This document shows, in pieces, positions 1 through 6,995 of a stretch of 11,807 bases of DNA. The DNA comes from Trebonia sp. (GTDB taxonomy: Bacteria > Actinomycetota > Actinomycetes > Streptosporangiales > Streptosporangiaceae). The stretch is taken from positions 1 to 11,807 of the forward strand of contig JASHPP010000057.1 in NCBI GenBank assembly GCA_030038035.1, written 5' to 3'. The notes under the pieces were generated by a model. It was given only the letters and a program-made list of their open reading frames with translations, made no database searches and was not told the DNA's origin. Both the position numbers and the translations under genes were made by a program. Position 1 is the stretch's first letter. Every line of letters begins with the position of its first letter.

Positions 1-537
1 CCGTTCCCCCAGCTGTGGGCGATCTGGGTCGCGCTCGTCGACTTCCTGCCGATGATCGGCGGCGCGCTCGCCGGGATTCCGACCGTGCTGTTCGCCGCCG
101 GCCATTCGGTGGTCGCCGGCGTCGTGACGCTGATCGTGTTCCTCGTCTACACGCAGCTCGAGAACCACGTGCTGAACCCGGTCGTGATGAGCAAGACGGT
201 ACGCATCAGCCCGCTGCTCGTGCTGATCTCTGTGCTGGTCGGAGCGTCGGTCGGGTCGTGGATCGGCGGGCTGTTCGGCGGGTTCGTCGCCGCGCTGCTC
301 GCCATTCCCGCGGCAGGCGCGCTCCAGGTAGTCGTCCGCGAGGCGTGGCGGGTATCCGGGTTGCTGCCTCCCGTGCGTGCCGACGACCGAGGGACGGCGG
401 CGAGCCGGCCCGCCGCCTCCGCTACGCCGGCCGCGCCGGCCGGTGAGCCGGTGGCGCGCCCGGCGCCTGCCCCGGCGCCTGCCCCGGCTCCGGCCCCGGC
501 CTCGGCCGAACGGGTCTCCATCGCCCACCCGAAGTAA
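1..537 (+). CDS. AI-2E family transporter, C-terminal part (partial at window start)
   Basis: The reading frame is open from base 1 to the TAA at 535-537, giving about 178 residues with the N-terminus outside the window. The visible part matches the C-terminal half of the AI-2E/PerM-type permease family (formerly UPF0118): a D-F-L-P-M-I-G-G segment, then hydrophobic helices, an E-N-H-V-L-N-P-V-V-M block and a final glycine-rich membrane segment (G-S-W-I-G-G-L-F-G-G). These proteins are polytopic inner-membrane exporters; reported substrates vary (autoinducer-2, Na+/H+, auxin-like compounds), so no substrate is assigned. After the last helix comes a cytoplasmic tail of about 55 residues ending in Ala-Pro repeats, which is not part of the conserved domain. 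The downstream epoxide hydrolase begins 43 bases later on the same strand and may be co-transcribed. Confidence 0.85.
   Translation, partial: PFPQLWAIWVALVDFLPMIGGALAGIPTVLFAAGHSVVAGVVTLIVFLVYTQLENHVLNPVVMSKTVRISPLLVLISVLVGASVGSWIGGLFGGFVAALLAIPAAGALQVVVREAWRVSGLLPPVRADDRGTAASRPAASATPAAPAGEPVARPAPAPAPAPAPAPASAERVSIAHPK
459..506 (+). repeat. Four tandem 12-bp units encoding an Ala-Pro tail
   Basis: Four consecutive 12-base units start at 459, 471, 483 and 495. The first two are identical (CCCGGCGCCTGC) and the next two are diverged. They encode the (Ala-Pro)n stretch near the C-terminus of the AI-2E-type transporter. Such a repeat can expand or contract by slippage and gives an extended, flexible cytoplasmic tail. 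Confidence 0.8.
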
Positions 538-570
538 GAGAGGTGGGGCCGGAATACGAGGCCTGCCCGC

Positions 571-575
571 AGGAG
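571..575 (+). promoter_or_regulatory. Ribosome binding site of the epoxide hydrolase
   Basis: AGGAG lies five bases before the GTG at 581. It decides this start over in-frame upstream codons, which have no such signal. Confidence 0.7.
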
Positions 576-580
576 CGCAC

Positions 581-1723
581 GTGAACGATGCCGTCACCCC
601 CTTCCGCGTCGGCCTTTCTGAGGCTGTCGTCGATGACCTGCGCGAGCGGCTGCGCCGGACCCGGTGGCCGGAGCCCGGGACCGCCGGCGGCTGGTCGCAG
701 GGCACCCCGCTGGCTTGGGTCCGCGAGCTGTGCCGGTACTGGCTGGAGGACTACGACTTCGCCGCCGCGCAAGAGCGGCTCAACCGGTTCCCGCAGTTCC
801 GGACGGCGATCGACGGCCTTGACATCTGCTTCGTCCACGTCCGCTCCCCGCATCCAGGCGCGGTCCCGCTGCTCCTGACGCACGGCTGGCCCGGCTCGGT
901 CGTCGAGTTCGGCAAGGTCATCGGCCCGCTGAGTGACCCGGTGGCGCACGGAGGGGACGCGGCTGACGCGTTCCACGTCGTGTGCCCGACGCTGCCCGGC
1001 TTCGGGTTCAGCGGCAAGCCCGCCGAACCGGGCTGGGACCTGTCCCGCATCGCCGACGCCTGGGACCAGCTCATGAACCGGCTCGGCTACCCGCACTACG
1101 GTGCGCAGGGCGGTGACTGGGGCGCCCGCGTCACCATCGAACTCGCCCGACGGCACCCGGCCAGCCTGGCCGGCATCCACCTCAACATGGTGCCCGCCGT
1201 CCCCGCCCCCGGCACTGAGGGCGACGACCTCACCGACCGGGAACGAGACGCCCTGCAAGCCCTTGCCCGCCACCGCGGCCAGGGCCAGGGCTACGTAGCG
1301 ATCCAGTCAACCCGCCCGCAGAGCATCGGCTACGGCCTGGTCGACTCCCCGGCGGCGCTCGCCGCGTGGATCGGCGAGAAGTACCAGGCGTGGAGCGACA
1401 ACGACGGCGACCCCTCAAGCGTGTTCACCCCGGAGGAGATGCTCGACAACATCATGCTGTACTGGCTCCCCGCCGCCGGGGCGTCGGCGGCCAGGATCTA
1501 CTGGGAAACCGCCGGGAAGCTCGCCGTGGACCCGGTGACCGTCCCGGCCGGCTGCTCCATCTTCCCCCGTGAGTTCTACCGTCCCTCGCGCCGGTGGGCG
1601 CAGCGGGTCTTCCCGGAGCTGCGCTACTGGAACGAGCTGGGCAAGGGAGGCCATTTCGCCGCCCTGGAGCAGCCGGAGGCGTTCACCGGCGAGGTGCGGG
1701 CCGCCTTCCGCGCTTTCCGCTAG
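581..1723 (+). CDS. Epoxide hydrolase (alpha/beta hydrolase, microsomal EH type)
   Basis: This 380-residue protein is predicted to open epoxides to vicinal diols through a covalent ester intermediate in the cytosol. The N-terminal ~90 residues fit the EHN domain found in microsomal-type epoxide hydrolases (F-R-V near residue 8, L-R-R-T-R-W at 24-29). The oxyanion motif H-G-W-P-G-S is at 101-106 and the nucleophile elbow G-G-D-W-G places the nucleophile at Asp179. The catalytic base is His358 in G-K-G-G-H-F. Glu331 lies 27 residues before that His, the same spacing as the Glu/His pair I recall for mammalian microsomal EH, so it is the likely charge-relay acid. Length is normal for the family. 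I chose the GTG at 581 because AGGAG lies five bases upstream and the EHN domain starts right after it; upstream extension in frame is low-complexity. The gene converges with the amidohydrolase, with 19 bases between stops. The physiological substrate is unknown. Confidence 0.9.
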   Translation: MNDAVTPFRVGLSEAVVDDLRERLRRTRWPEPGTAGGWSQGTPLAWVRELCRYWLEDYDFAAAQERLNRFPQFRTAIDGLDICFVHVRSPHPGAVPLLLTHGWPGSVVEFGKVIGPLSDPVAHGGDAADAFHVVCPTLPGFGFSGKPAEPGWDLSRIADAWDQLMNRLGYPHYGAQGGDWGARVTIELARRHPASLAGIHLNMVPAVPAPGTEGDDLTDRERDALQALARHRGQGQGYVAIQSTRPQSIGYGLVDSPAALAAWIGEKYQAWSDNDGDPSSVFTPEEMLDNIMLYWLPAAGASAARIYWETAGKLAVDPVTVPAGCSIFPREFYRPSRRWAQRVFPELRYWNELGKGGHFAALEQPEAFTGEVRAAFRAFR

Positions 1724-1742
1724 GCTGCCAGTCGCGTCACGC

Positions 1743-3338
1743 TCACCGCCGTGCCCCCGGCCCGGCGAGGGCGCGCCCGGCGAGCTCCCCGGTGAACGCG
1801 CCGCCGCTGATCGTGACCTTCCCGTTGACCAGGACCTCGCTCACCCCCGCCGACAGCTGGTGCGGGTCGGCGAACGTCGCCCGGTCCGTCACAGTAGCCG
1901 GGTCGAACACGACGATGTCGGCGTACCCGCCCGCCCGCAGGACGCCGCGGCCGGACAGGCCGAGCGTGGCGGCGGGCAGCCCGCTCATCCGGCGGATCGC
2001 GTCTGCCAGCGGCAGCACCTTCTCGTCCCGGACGTAGTGCCCGAGGACCCGGGCGAAGCTGCCGTACGCGCGGGGGTGAACGGGCGCCCGGAGGAACGCG
2101 CCCTCGGGCGCCATCGAGGTGGCGTCGGAGCTGATGCCCGTCCATGGCCGGCGCAGCGCGGCCCGCAGGTTCTCCTCGGACATGGAGAAGTACGCGGCCT
2201 GGATCCGGGAGCGGTCTGACGCGATGAGGTCCAGCGCCGTCTCAAGCGGGTCGGTCCCGCGGGCGGCGGCGACCTCGGCCAGCGTCCGGCCCTGCCATTG
2301 CCGGTTCTCCTGCGCGGTGACCCGGAGGATCAGCACGTTCTCCGCTTCCGATACGCGGCTCCAGCGGCCGGAGGAGGACAGTTCCGCGCGGATCGCCGCC
2401 CGGACCCCGGGGTCGCCGAGCCGGTCGTAGAGGGCGGCGGCACCGCCCTCGTGGTACCGGTCGGGGATAACGCTGGTCAGGCCGCCGGAGCCGGCCGTGT
2501 ACGGGTAGACGTCGGCGGTCACCGGCAGCCCGGCGGACCGCGCGTCCTCGATGAGCGAGATCGCGCCGTCCATCAAGTGCCAGTTCGGCCGGCCCAGGGC
2601 CTTCAGGTGGAACACCTCGCCGCGCAGCCCCGCCGCACGGACGATCCCCAGGAACTCGCCCAGGGCCGCGTGCAGCTGCTCCCCCTCGCCACGGACATGT
2701 GAGGCGTAGCAGCCGTCGTAGCCGGCCGCGACCTCGCACAGCGAGGCGAGCTCGCCGGTGCCGGCGTAGCTGCCGGGCGGGTAGACCAGCGCCGAGGCGA
2801 TGCCGAGCGCGCCGTCGGCCATCTCCTCGGCGGCGACCTGGCGCATCCGGTCCAGCTCGGCGGGCGTGGCGGGGCGGTCGCCGTAGCCGACGGCGCCCGC
2901 GCGCAGCGTGCCTTCGCCGATGAACGACGCGATGTTCTGCGCGGTGCCGCGCCGCTCGACGTGCCGCAGGTACTCCGACAGCCTGGTCCAGCTCACCTCG
3001 ACGTCCAGGTACCGGACGGTGTCCTCGAGCTCGGCCTTCAGCCGCGGGGTCAGCGGCCCCATCGAGGTGCCCTCGCCGAACACCTCGGTGGTGACCCCCT
3101 GGGTCAGCTCGCCGAGCGACCGCGGATCCAGCAGGATGCTCAGGTGCGAGTGGCTGAGGATGTTGATGAAGCCGGGGCACACCGCCTTGCCCGCCGCGTC
3201 AACAACGGCCCCCGCCTCCCGCGGCAGGCCGCGACCGACCGCCGCCACCCGGTCGCCGCGGACGCCCACGTCAGCCCGCACAGGGCCAGCGCCTGAGCCG
3301 TCGTAGACATCACCGCCTGCGATCAGGACATCGAACAT
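1743..3338 (-). CDS. D-aminoacylase-family amidohydrolase (N-acyl-D-amino-acid deacylase-like)
   Basis: This 531-residue protein has the metal-dependent amidohydrolase architecture: an N-terminal beta-sandwich (F-D-V-L-I-A-G-G-D-V-Y-D-G at 2-14), a TIM barrel, and a returning C-terminal sandwich ending in the A-D-I-V-V-F-D-P block at 473-480. Family members hydrolyse N-acyl-D-amino acids or related amides. Candidate metal or catalytic residues are His63, His214 (S-H-V-R), His244 (F-H-L-K) and Asp405 (S-S-D-A). The usual H-x-H after strand 1 reads L-S-H here (61-63), and the G-N-C-G motif with the bridging Cys is G-E-G at 88-90. This matches a divergent subfamily with F-I-N-x-L-S and G-E-G-x-S-M-G-P, so the substrate is uncertain. 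The ATG at 3338 has GGAG five bases upstream. The start overlaps the end of the DHPS gene by 29 bases, indicating translational coupling. Confidence 0.85.
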   Translation of the reverse strand: MFDVLIAGGDVYDGSGAGPVRADVGVRGDRVAAVGRGLPREAGAVVDAAGKAVCPGFINILSHSHLSILLDPRSLGELTQGVTTEVFGEGTSMGPLTPRLKAELEDTVRYLDVEVSWTRLSEYLRHVERRGTAQNIASFIGEGTLRAGAVGYGDRPATPAELDRMRQVAAEEMADGALGIASALVYPPGSYAGTGELASLCEVAAGYDGCYASHVRGEGEQLHAALGEFLGIVRAAGLRGEVFHLKALGRPNWHLMDGAISLIEDARSAGLPVTADVYPYTAGSGGLTSVIPDRYHEGGAAALYDRLGDPGVRAAIRAELSSSGRWSRVSEAENVLILRVTAQENRQWQGRTLAEVAAARGTDPLETALDLIASDRSRIQAAYFSMSEENLRAALRRPWTGISSDATSMAPEGAFLRAPVHPRAYGSFARVLGHYVRDEKVLPLADAIRRMSGLPAATLGLSGRGVLRAGGYADIVVFDPATVTDRATFADPHQLSAGVSEVLVNGKVTISGGAFTGELAGRALAGPGARR

Positions 3339-4221
3339 CGTTACTCCGTTCCGTCCGGGTAGGGCCCCTGCCGCTGCGCGCCGCACTGCTGACGGCGCTC
3401 AGGAAGGCGAGCGCGTCGCGCACTGCTGCGACGTCGTGGGTGCGGATGTAGTCCGCGCCCTGCCAGGCGGCGAAGATCTCCGCGGCGAGCGTGGCCGGCC
3501 CGGACCGGGTCACGTCCCTGCCCGTGAGCGCGCGCAGGAAGGACTTGCGCGACGGCGACACCAGGACGGGAACGCCGAAGGTCTCCTTCAGCTCCCGGAT
3601 CTCCGCCAGTGCCATCAGCGAAGGTCCGGGGGTGCCGCCAAGGAAGTAGCCAAGCCCCGGGTCGATGACAATCCGGTCCCTGCCGATGCCGGCTGCCCGC
3701 AGCGCGGCCAGACGCCGGGCGAAGAACCGGTACATCCCCTCCCGGACCGCTGCCTGGTCGGTCACGACTTCGGTGGCTGCCCCGTCCTCTTGCACGGCGT
3801 GCATGACGACCAGCCGGCACTGTGACGCCGCCAGGACCGGGTAGAGGCCAGGGTCACCGAACCCGTGGATGTCGTTGAGCCAGGCCGCGCCGGCCGAGAC
3901 GGCGAACCGCAGGGTCTCGGGCAGGAACGAGTCCACCGAGACCGCGATCCCGTCCGCGGCGAGCCGCTCTAGGACCGGGGCCAGCCGCTGCCGCTCCTCC
4001 GCGGCGGAGACCGGCACGGAACCCGGGTGGCTGGCGGCGGGCCCCAGCTCGATCACATCGGCGCCGTCCGCGCGCAGCCTGCGGGCGTGCGCGAGCGCGG
4101 CTGCGGGGTCCAGGTAGCGGCCCCCGTCGGAGAACGAGTCCGCGGTGATGTTGACGATCCCGACGATGCGGGGGTTTCCCGCCGGAAGCAGCGGGGCCGA
4201 TCGGGTGACTGGACTGCGCAT
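3310..4221 (-). CDS. Dihydropteroate synthase, Sul-like
   Basis: This 303-residue protein is predicted to condense 6-hydroxymethyl-dihydropterin pyrophosphate with p-aminobenzoate to form dihydropteroate in folate synthesis. DHPS signatures are all present: N-I-T-A-D-S-F-S-D-G-G at 24-34, V-D-S-F at 96-99, N-D-I at 116-118, D-P-G at 187-189, S-R-K-S at 224-227 and R-T-H at 260-262. Several blocks match what I recall of plasmid-borne Sul1 rather than housekeeping FolP: G-P-A-A-S-H-P (60-66), D-S-F-x-P-E-T, C-R-L-V-V-M-H (135-141), D-P-G-x-G-x-F-L (187-194), L-V-S-x-S-R-K-S-F-L and G-A-D-Y-x-R-T-H. The ATG at 4221 has GGGAG seven bases upstream. About 25 residues after the last conserved motif are Arg/Ser-rich and probably disordered; their codons overlap the amidohydrolase start. 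No other folate gene is visible nearby. An alternative is a DHPS-like enzyme with another pterin role. DHPS fold confidence is high; Sul affinity rests on memory. Confidence 0.92.
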   Translation of the reverse strand: MRSPVTRSAPLLPAGNPRIVGIVNITADSFSDGGRYLDPAAALAHARRLRADGADVIELGPAASHPGSVPVSAAEERQRLAPVLERLAADGIAVSVDSFLPETLRFAVSAGAAWLNDIHGFGDPGLYPVLAASQCRLVVMHAVQEDGAATEVVTDQAAVREGMYRFFARRLAALRAAGIGRDRIVIDPGLGYFLGGTPGPSLMALAEIRELKETFGVPVLVSPSRKSFLRALTGRDVTRSGPATLAAEIFAAWQGADYIRTHDVAAVRDALAFLSAVSSAARSGRGPTRTERSNDVRCPDRRR

Positions 4222-4429
4222 GCGCGTGCTCCCGTAGACGGCATCGGATGCTCGCCCAGGCGCACGGCTGTCCCGGCAGTGTCCGGGAGGCCGCTCCCCG
4301 GTGGTACTCCACCCGAACGCCAGTCACGGCCCGCCATCACCATACGACACGGCCGCGAGCCCGTCTTTGGCCGTCTTCACAGAACGGGACCGGGGGACAC
4401 TGTCGGTGCGTGACCATGACCGCGGCGCA
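4222..4429. other. Intergenic region between the TPR gene and the DHPS gene
   Basis: No convincing gene is seen in these 208 bases. On the minus strand, TATGGT (plus positions 4339-4344) fits a TAnnnT -10 element about 120 bases before the DHPS start, but no good -35 is visible. The sequence around 4283-4301 can form an imperfect hairpin (GGGAG pairing with CTCCC) without a T-run. The 8-mer CAGTGTCC at 4277-4284 recurs inverted as GGACACTG at 4395-4402. It could therefore hold a separate promoter for the DHPS-amidohydrolase pair, but the evidence is weak. Confidence 0.35.
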
Positions 4430-5680
4430 TTACAGGTCAAGGATGCCGCACCTGAACGCCGCCGCAGGCCCGGACGGTGCGCTCACCGGCTTTCCGCGGG
4501 GGCTGTTCACGGGCAAGCCTGGCACGAATTCAGCGGCGCCGGCCTGCCTGGCTGGCTGTGGCCCACGTTCGTGCTGGCACCCCAGTTCCGCGAGCAGCGA
4601 GGCGGACAGCCGGGCGTCGCGGCTGCCTGGGCTGTGCAGGGTGAATATCCTGACCGCCGCAAGCGCGTGCGCCCGTGCCCGGTCACGGTCGCCGAGATCG
4701 CGGTTCGCCTTGGCGAGCTGGTAGTGCGTGTAGGCGATGGTCTGGGTCTCGCACCCGCTGTTGTGGGCAGTCTCGAAGGCAAGGGTCAGCTCCAGGGACG
4801 TGCGTGCGAGCGCCGCCTCGCCGAGCAGCAGCAGGGCGCGGGCCTCATGCCGGCGGCTCACCGCGGCATCTGGCGAAGTTGCGCCGAACAGCCGGTCACG
4901 GGCCGCCCGGATGTCCGTCACCTCGGTGAGCGCCCGGCGGGCGAGCTGGCGCCGCTCCTGCTCATCCGAGCTTTCCTCGGCCTGCAACAGCAGGGCCTGC
5001 GCGAACACTGAACGGGCCATCAACGTCACCGAATGATGCGGACCGTAGCGCGCGGTCCGGGCCCGTACCTCGTCCTGGGCCAGGCTGGTGACCATGGCCA
5101 GGTCGGTCTCACCCCGGCGATGCCGGTACGCCAGGGCCAGGTTGGTCCTGGCGATGGAGGTCAGGTACGCGCCCTCGCCGTGCTGGCGGCGGTGGTAATC
5201 CAGCACCCACCGGAGCCCGTCGAAGACCGGCGGCGCTGTGTCGGCGGTCTCCCTGCGCGCGTTCAGGGCACGCTCACGCAGCCGGACCATCTCGGGATGG
5301 GACGCGGGCAGCGATTCGCTGAAGAACCGCGCCAGACGTGCCCACAGCGCCGGACGCTGATTGCCGCGCGTTCCCGCGATGTGCAGGTTCATCGCGGTCC
5401 TGGCCAGCAGCAGCACCGAGTGATGGCTGACCGGGACCAGCACCTCAGGCTGGTAGCGCCGCGGCCCGCCCGGCTGGCCGGGCGGTAGCTGGGGCAGCCC
5501 TGCCAAGGTCCAGTCCGCCGCTTCGGCACCTGCGGCGAGCAGGGCCATCGCGAAGGCGCAGGCGCGCTCTTGTTCGTCAGGCGAGCGCCGGTCGAAGACG
5601 TTGAGTGCCTGGGTGGCGCCGCGCAGCCGGGCCGCCGCACATGCCTGTGCGTCCGCCGCCAGGACGGGATCAGTGGTCAC
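4430..5680 (-). CDS. TPR-repeat protein of unknown function
   Basis: This 416-residue, mostly alpha-helical protein has no signal peptide or membrane segment, so it is probably cytosolic. The middle resembles the kinesin-light-chain type of tetratricopeptide repeat: R-T-N-L-A-L-A-Y-R-H-R-R-G (178-190), then an acidic/arginine helix and a Y-G-P-H-H-S-V-T-L-M-A-R block (212-223). Further likely repeats lie at about 274-305 and 315-346 (Y-T-H-Y-Q-L-A-K-A-N-R-D-L-G-D). TPRs bind partner proteins, so a scaffold or sensor role is likely. The N-terminal 150 residues are not recognised, and residues 370-416 look disordered. The start is a GTG with AAAGGA about eight bases upstream. It overlaps the end of the upstream gene by 11 bases, so the two are translated together and probably interact (inference). 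Confidence 0.75.
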   Translation of the reverse strand: MTTDPVLAADAQACAAARLRGATQALNVFDRRSPDEQERACAFAMALLAAGAEAADWTLAGLPQLPPGQPGGPRRYQPEVLVPVSHHSVLLLARTAMNLHIAGTRGNQRPALWARLARFFSESLPASHPEMVRLRERALNARRETADTAPPVFDGLRWVLDYHRRQHGEGAYLTSIARTNLALAYRHRRGETDLAMVTSLAQDEVRARTARYGPHHSVTLMARSVFAQALLLQAEESSDEQERRQLARRALTEVTDIRAARDRLFGATSPDAAVSRRHEARALLLLGEAALARTSLELTLAFETAHNSGCETQTIAYTHYQLAKANRDLGDRDRARAHALAAVRIFTLHSPGSRDARLSASLLAELGCQHERGPQPARQAGAAEFVPGLPVNSPRGKPVSAPSGPAAAFRCGILDL

Positions 5681-6608
5681 GGCCCGAGTCCTTTCCTGGC
5701 GGGACGCTGGAGCGGCTGCCGAGCGGGGCGCCCGTGCGGCCGGCTCGCTGCAGCGGCGTTACGCTGGCGAGCAGCGACGTAAGGCTGTGCAGCATGACTT
5801 GGAGCTGGTCGGCCTGATCGGGAGTGAGCACGGTTTCGCCATCGCCGGCGTGGATGATCCTGTCTGACAGCTCCGCGACCGCGCGCAGCGCCTGATCGGC
5901 GAGCGGCGCCGCAGGCGGGGCGAGCAGCTGGCGCACGTCATCGCGTACCGCGTTAAGCGCGCCAAGCGGCGTCATGCTCACGTCATCAAGGACGGCCCGG
6001 ATGATCTCGCCGGCCAGCTCAGTAAGGCGCGCGACGGCGGCCGGCCCGCCTGTCTGGCGGCCGGAGCACGCGACGAAGACCGCCATGTCCTCAGGCACGC
6101 AGGGCGGCACGCTGACCGGCTGGTACGCGGCGAGTGGCCGCTCGTCGAGCGCCCACGCGGCGAGTGCACGCAGGTACGCGAAGGCCCACTCGAGCGTGGT
6201 GAGGTCTAGCTCGTCGGCCACCAGGACGACGCCCTCCCGATACGGCCAGAACCCGGCGATCTTCGCCTCGGCGAGGAACGCCTGCGTCGGCCGTACGGCC
6301 GGGTCAGGCCCCGCCCAGCGAGTGATGGGCTGGCCGCGCTGCTCTTTCCTGTACCGCCGGTAGACAGGCTCGGCCCCCGCGTAGTGCGCGCGCTCGGCCA
6401 CGAGCTTGAGCAGGCGAGGCAGGTCTACGGGCGGCTGTCGCCACCCGGTCGCCGATGGCTCCGCCTGCGTGTTGCCGGCCAGCACCGCCCGCAGAGCCGC
6501 GTAGTCCTTGATCCGGTCCGTCCATGCCCCGGCGCGATGCGCGCGGCTCGCGTCCTCGTACCACCGCGCGGTACGCGTCACCGCAAGCTCTTGCCTAACC
6601 GATGGCAT
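5670..6608 (-). CDS. Unrecognised cytosolic protein, partner of the TPR protein
   Basis: I do not recognise the family of this 312-residue protein. It has no signal peptide and no clear membrane helix. The first 40 residues are basic and helical (W-Y-E-D-A-S-R-A-H-R-A-G near 17-27). Aromatic-basic patches include Y-R-R-Y-R-K-E-Q at 83-90 and G-F-W-P-Y at 119-123. A predicted helix W-A-F-A-Y-L-R-A-L-A-A-W follows at 141-152. Two Cys (170 and 181) flank a V-P-E-D-M-A-V-F-V-A segment. Residues 190-285 form long amphipathic helices, and the last 25 residues look disordered. The frame stays open upstream to 7013, but that extension is Arg/Ser/Thr-rich without protein-like pattern. The ATG at 6608, preceded by a GGGGTGGGG purine tract, is preferred. 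The stop overlaps the start of the TPR gene by 11 bases. No HTH or enzyme motif is visible. Confidence 0.7.
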   Translation of the reverse strand: MPSVRQELAVTRTARWYEDASRAHRAGAWTDRIKDYAALRAVLAGNTQAEPSATGWRQPPVDLPRLLKLVAERAHYAGAEPVYRRYRKEQRGQPITRWAGPDPAVRPTQAFLAEAKIAGFWPYREGVVLVADELDLTTLEWAFAYLRALAAWALDERPLAAYQPVSVPPCVPEDMAVFVACSGRQTGGPAAVARLTELAGEIIRAVLDDVSMTPLGALNAVRDDVRQLLAPPAAPLADQALRAVAELSDRIIHAGDGETVLTPDQADQLQVMLHSLTSLLASVTPLQRAGRTGAPLGSRSSVPPGKDSGRDH

Positions 6609-6644
6609 GCCCCACCCCTGGCTACCGCTCGAACGCCCTGATCG

Positions 6645-6650
6645 ACAGTA
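6645..6650 (-). promoter_or_regulatory. Possible -10 element for the orphan/TPR operon
   Basis: Read on the minus strand this is TACTGT, a TAnnnT match about 36 bases before the ATG at 6608. No convincing -35 is present at 17-18 bases. The hairpin-forming repeat at 6692-6708 lies about 42 bases further upstream, where a regulator could bind. Confidence 0.3.
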
Positions 6651-6691
6651 TCCGCAGCCCAGCGTTCGCCTGGGTGGCATTTTTCTGAAAT

Positions 6692-6708
6692 GTCCGGCAG
6701 AGCCGGAC
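6692..6708. repeat. Perfect inverted repeat GTCCGGC-AGA-GCCGGAC
   Basis: Seven-base arms are separated by three bases. As DNA it is a 17-bp dyad suited to a dimeric regulator; as RNA it would make a tight hairpin. It has no T-run, so it is not an intrinsic terminator. It lies 84 bases upstream of the orphan gene start at 6608. Confidence 0.6.
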
Positions 6709-6984
6709 GCTAAGTCGGCCCGCTCCGGGCGGCGGTTCGGGTGCCGGACGAATTCTCGCATTCGACCGCGATCTGTTGAATTGGGCGTCCGGCGGGTGGC
6801 GCTCTTCGATACTGGCTCATCGGACGCATCGAGAACGCGCGGCTGGCGGCCAGGCGCGAAGGACCGCCGGACGAACCAGGCCAGCGAGGTCGACGTTGAC
6901 CGGGTTCGCGGAGCAGCTGCCGGTACGCGGCGTGTATTGACGGTCATGAGAGCGGCATCCGCGTGCCGCACGTGATTCCTAACC

Positions 6985-6990
6985 AGGAGG
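6985..6990 (+). promoter_or_regulatory. Strong Shine-Dalgarno AGGAGG before the leader frame
   Basis: This is a full AGGAGG five bases before the GTG at 6996. It is notable because no large gene follows, which supports real translation of the short frame. Confidence 0.5.
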
Positions 6991-6995
6991 CAGCC

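Noticed and set aside
422..1273. Long minus-strand open frame opposite the epoxide hydrolase
   Set aside because: It is a GC-bias shadow: no family match, no ribosome binding site, and the plus-strand gene has full catalytic motifs.
1724..1742. Terminator between the convergent epoxide hydrolase and amidohydrolase genes
   Set aside because: Only 19 bases lie between the stops, with no hairpin or T-run visible.
6937..6942. TTGACG as a -35 element for the leader ORF
   Set aside because: No TAnnnT is found 16-19 bases downstream, so a promoter cannot be supported.
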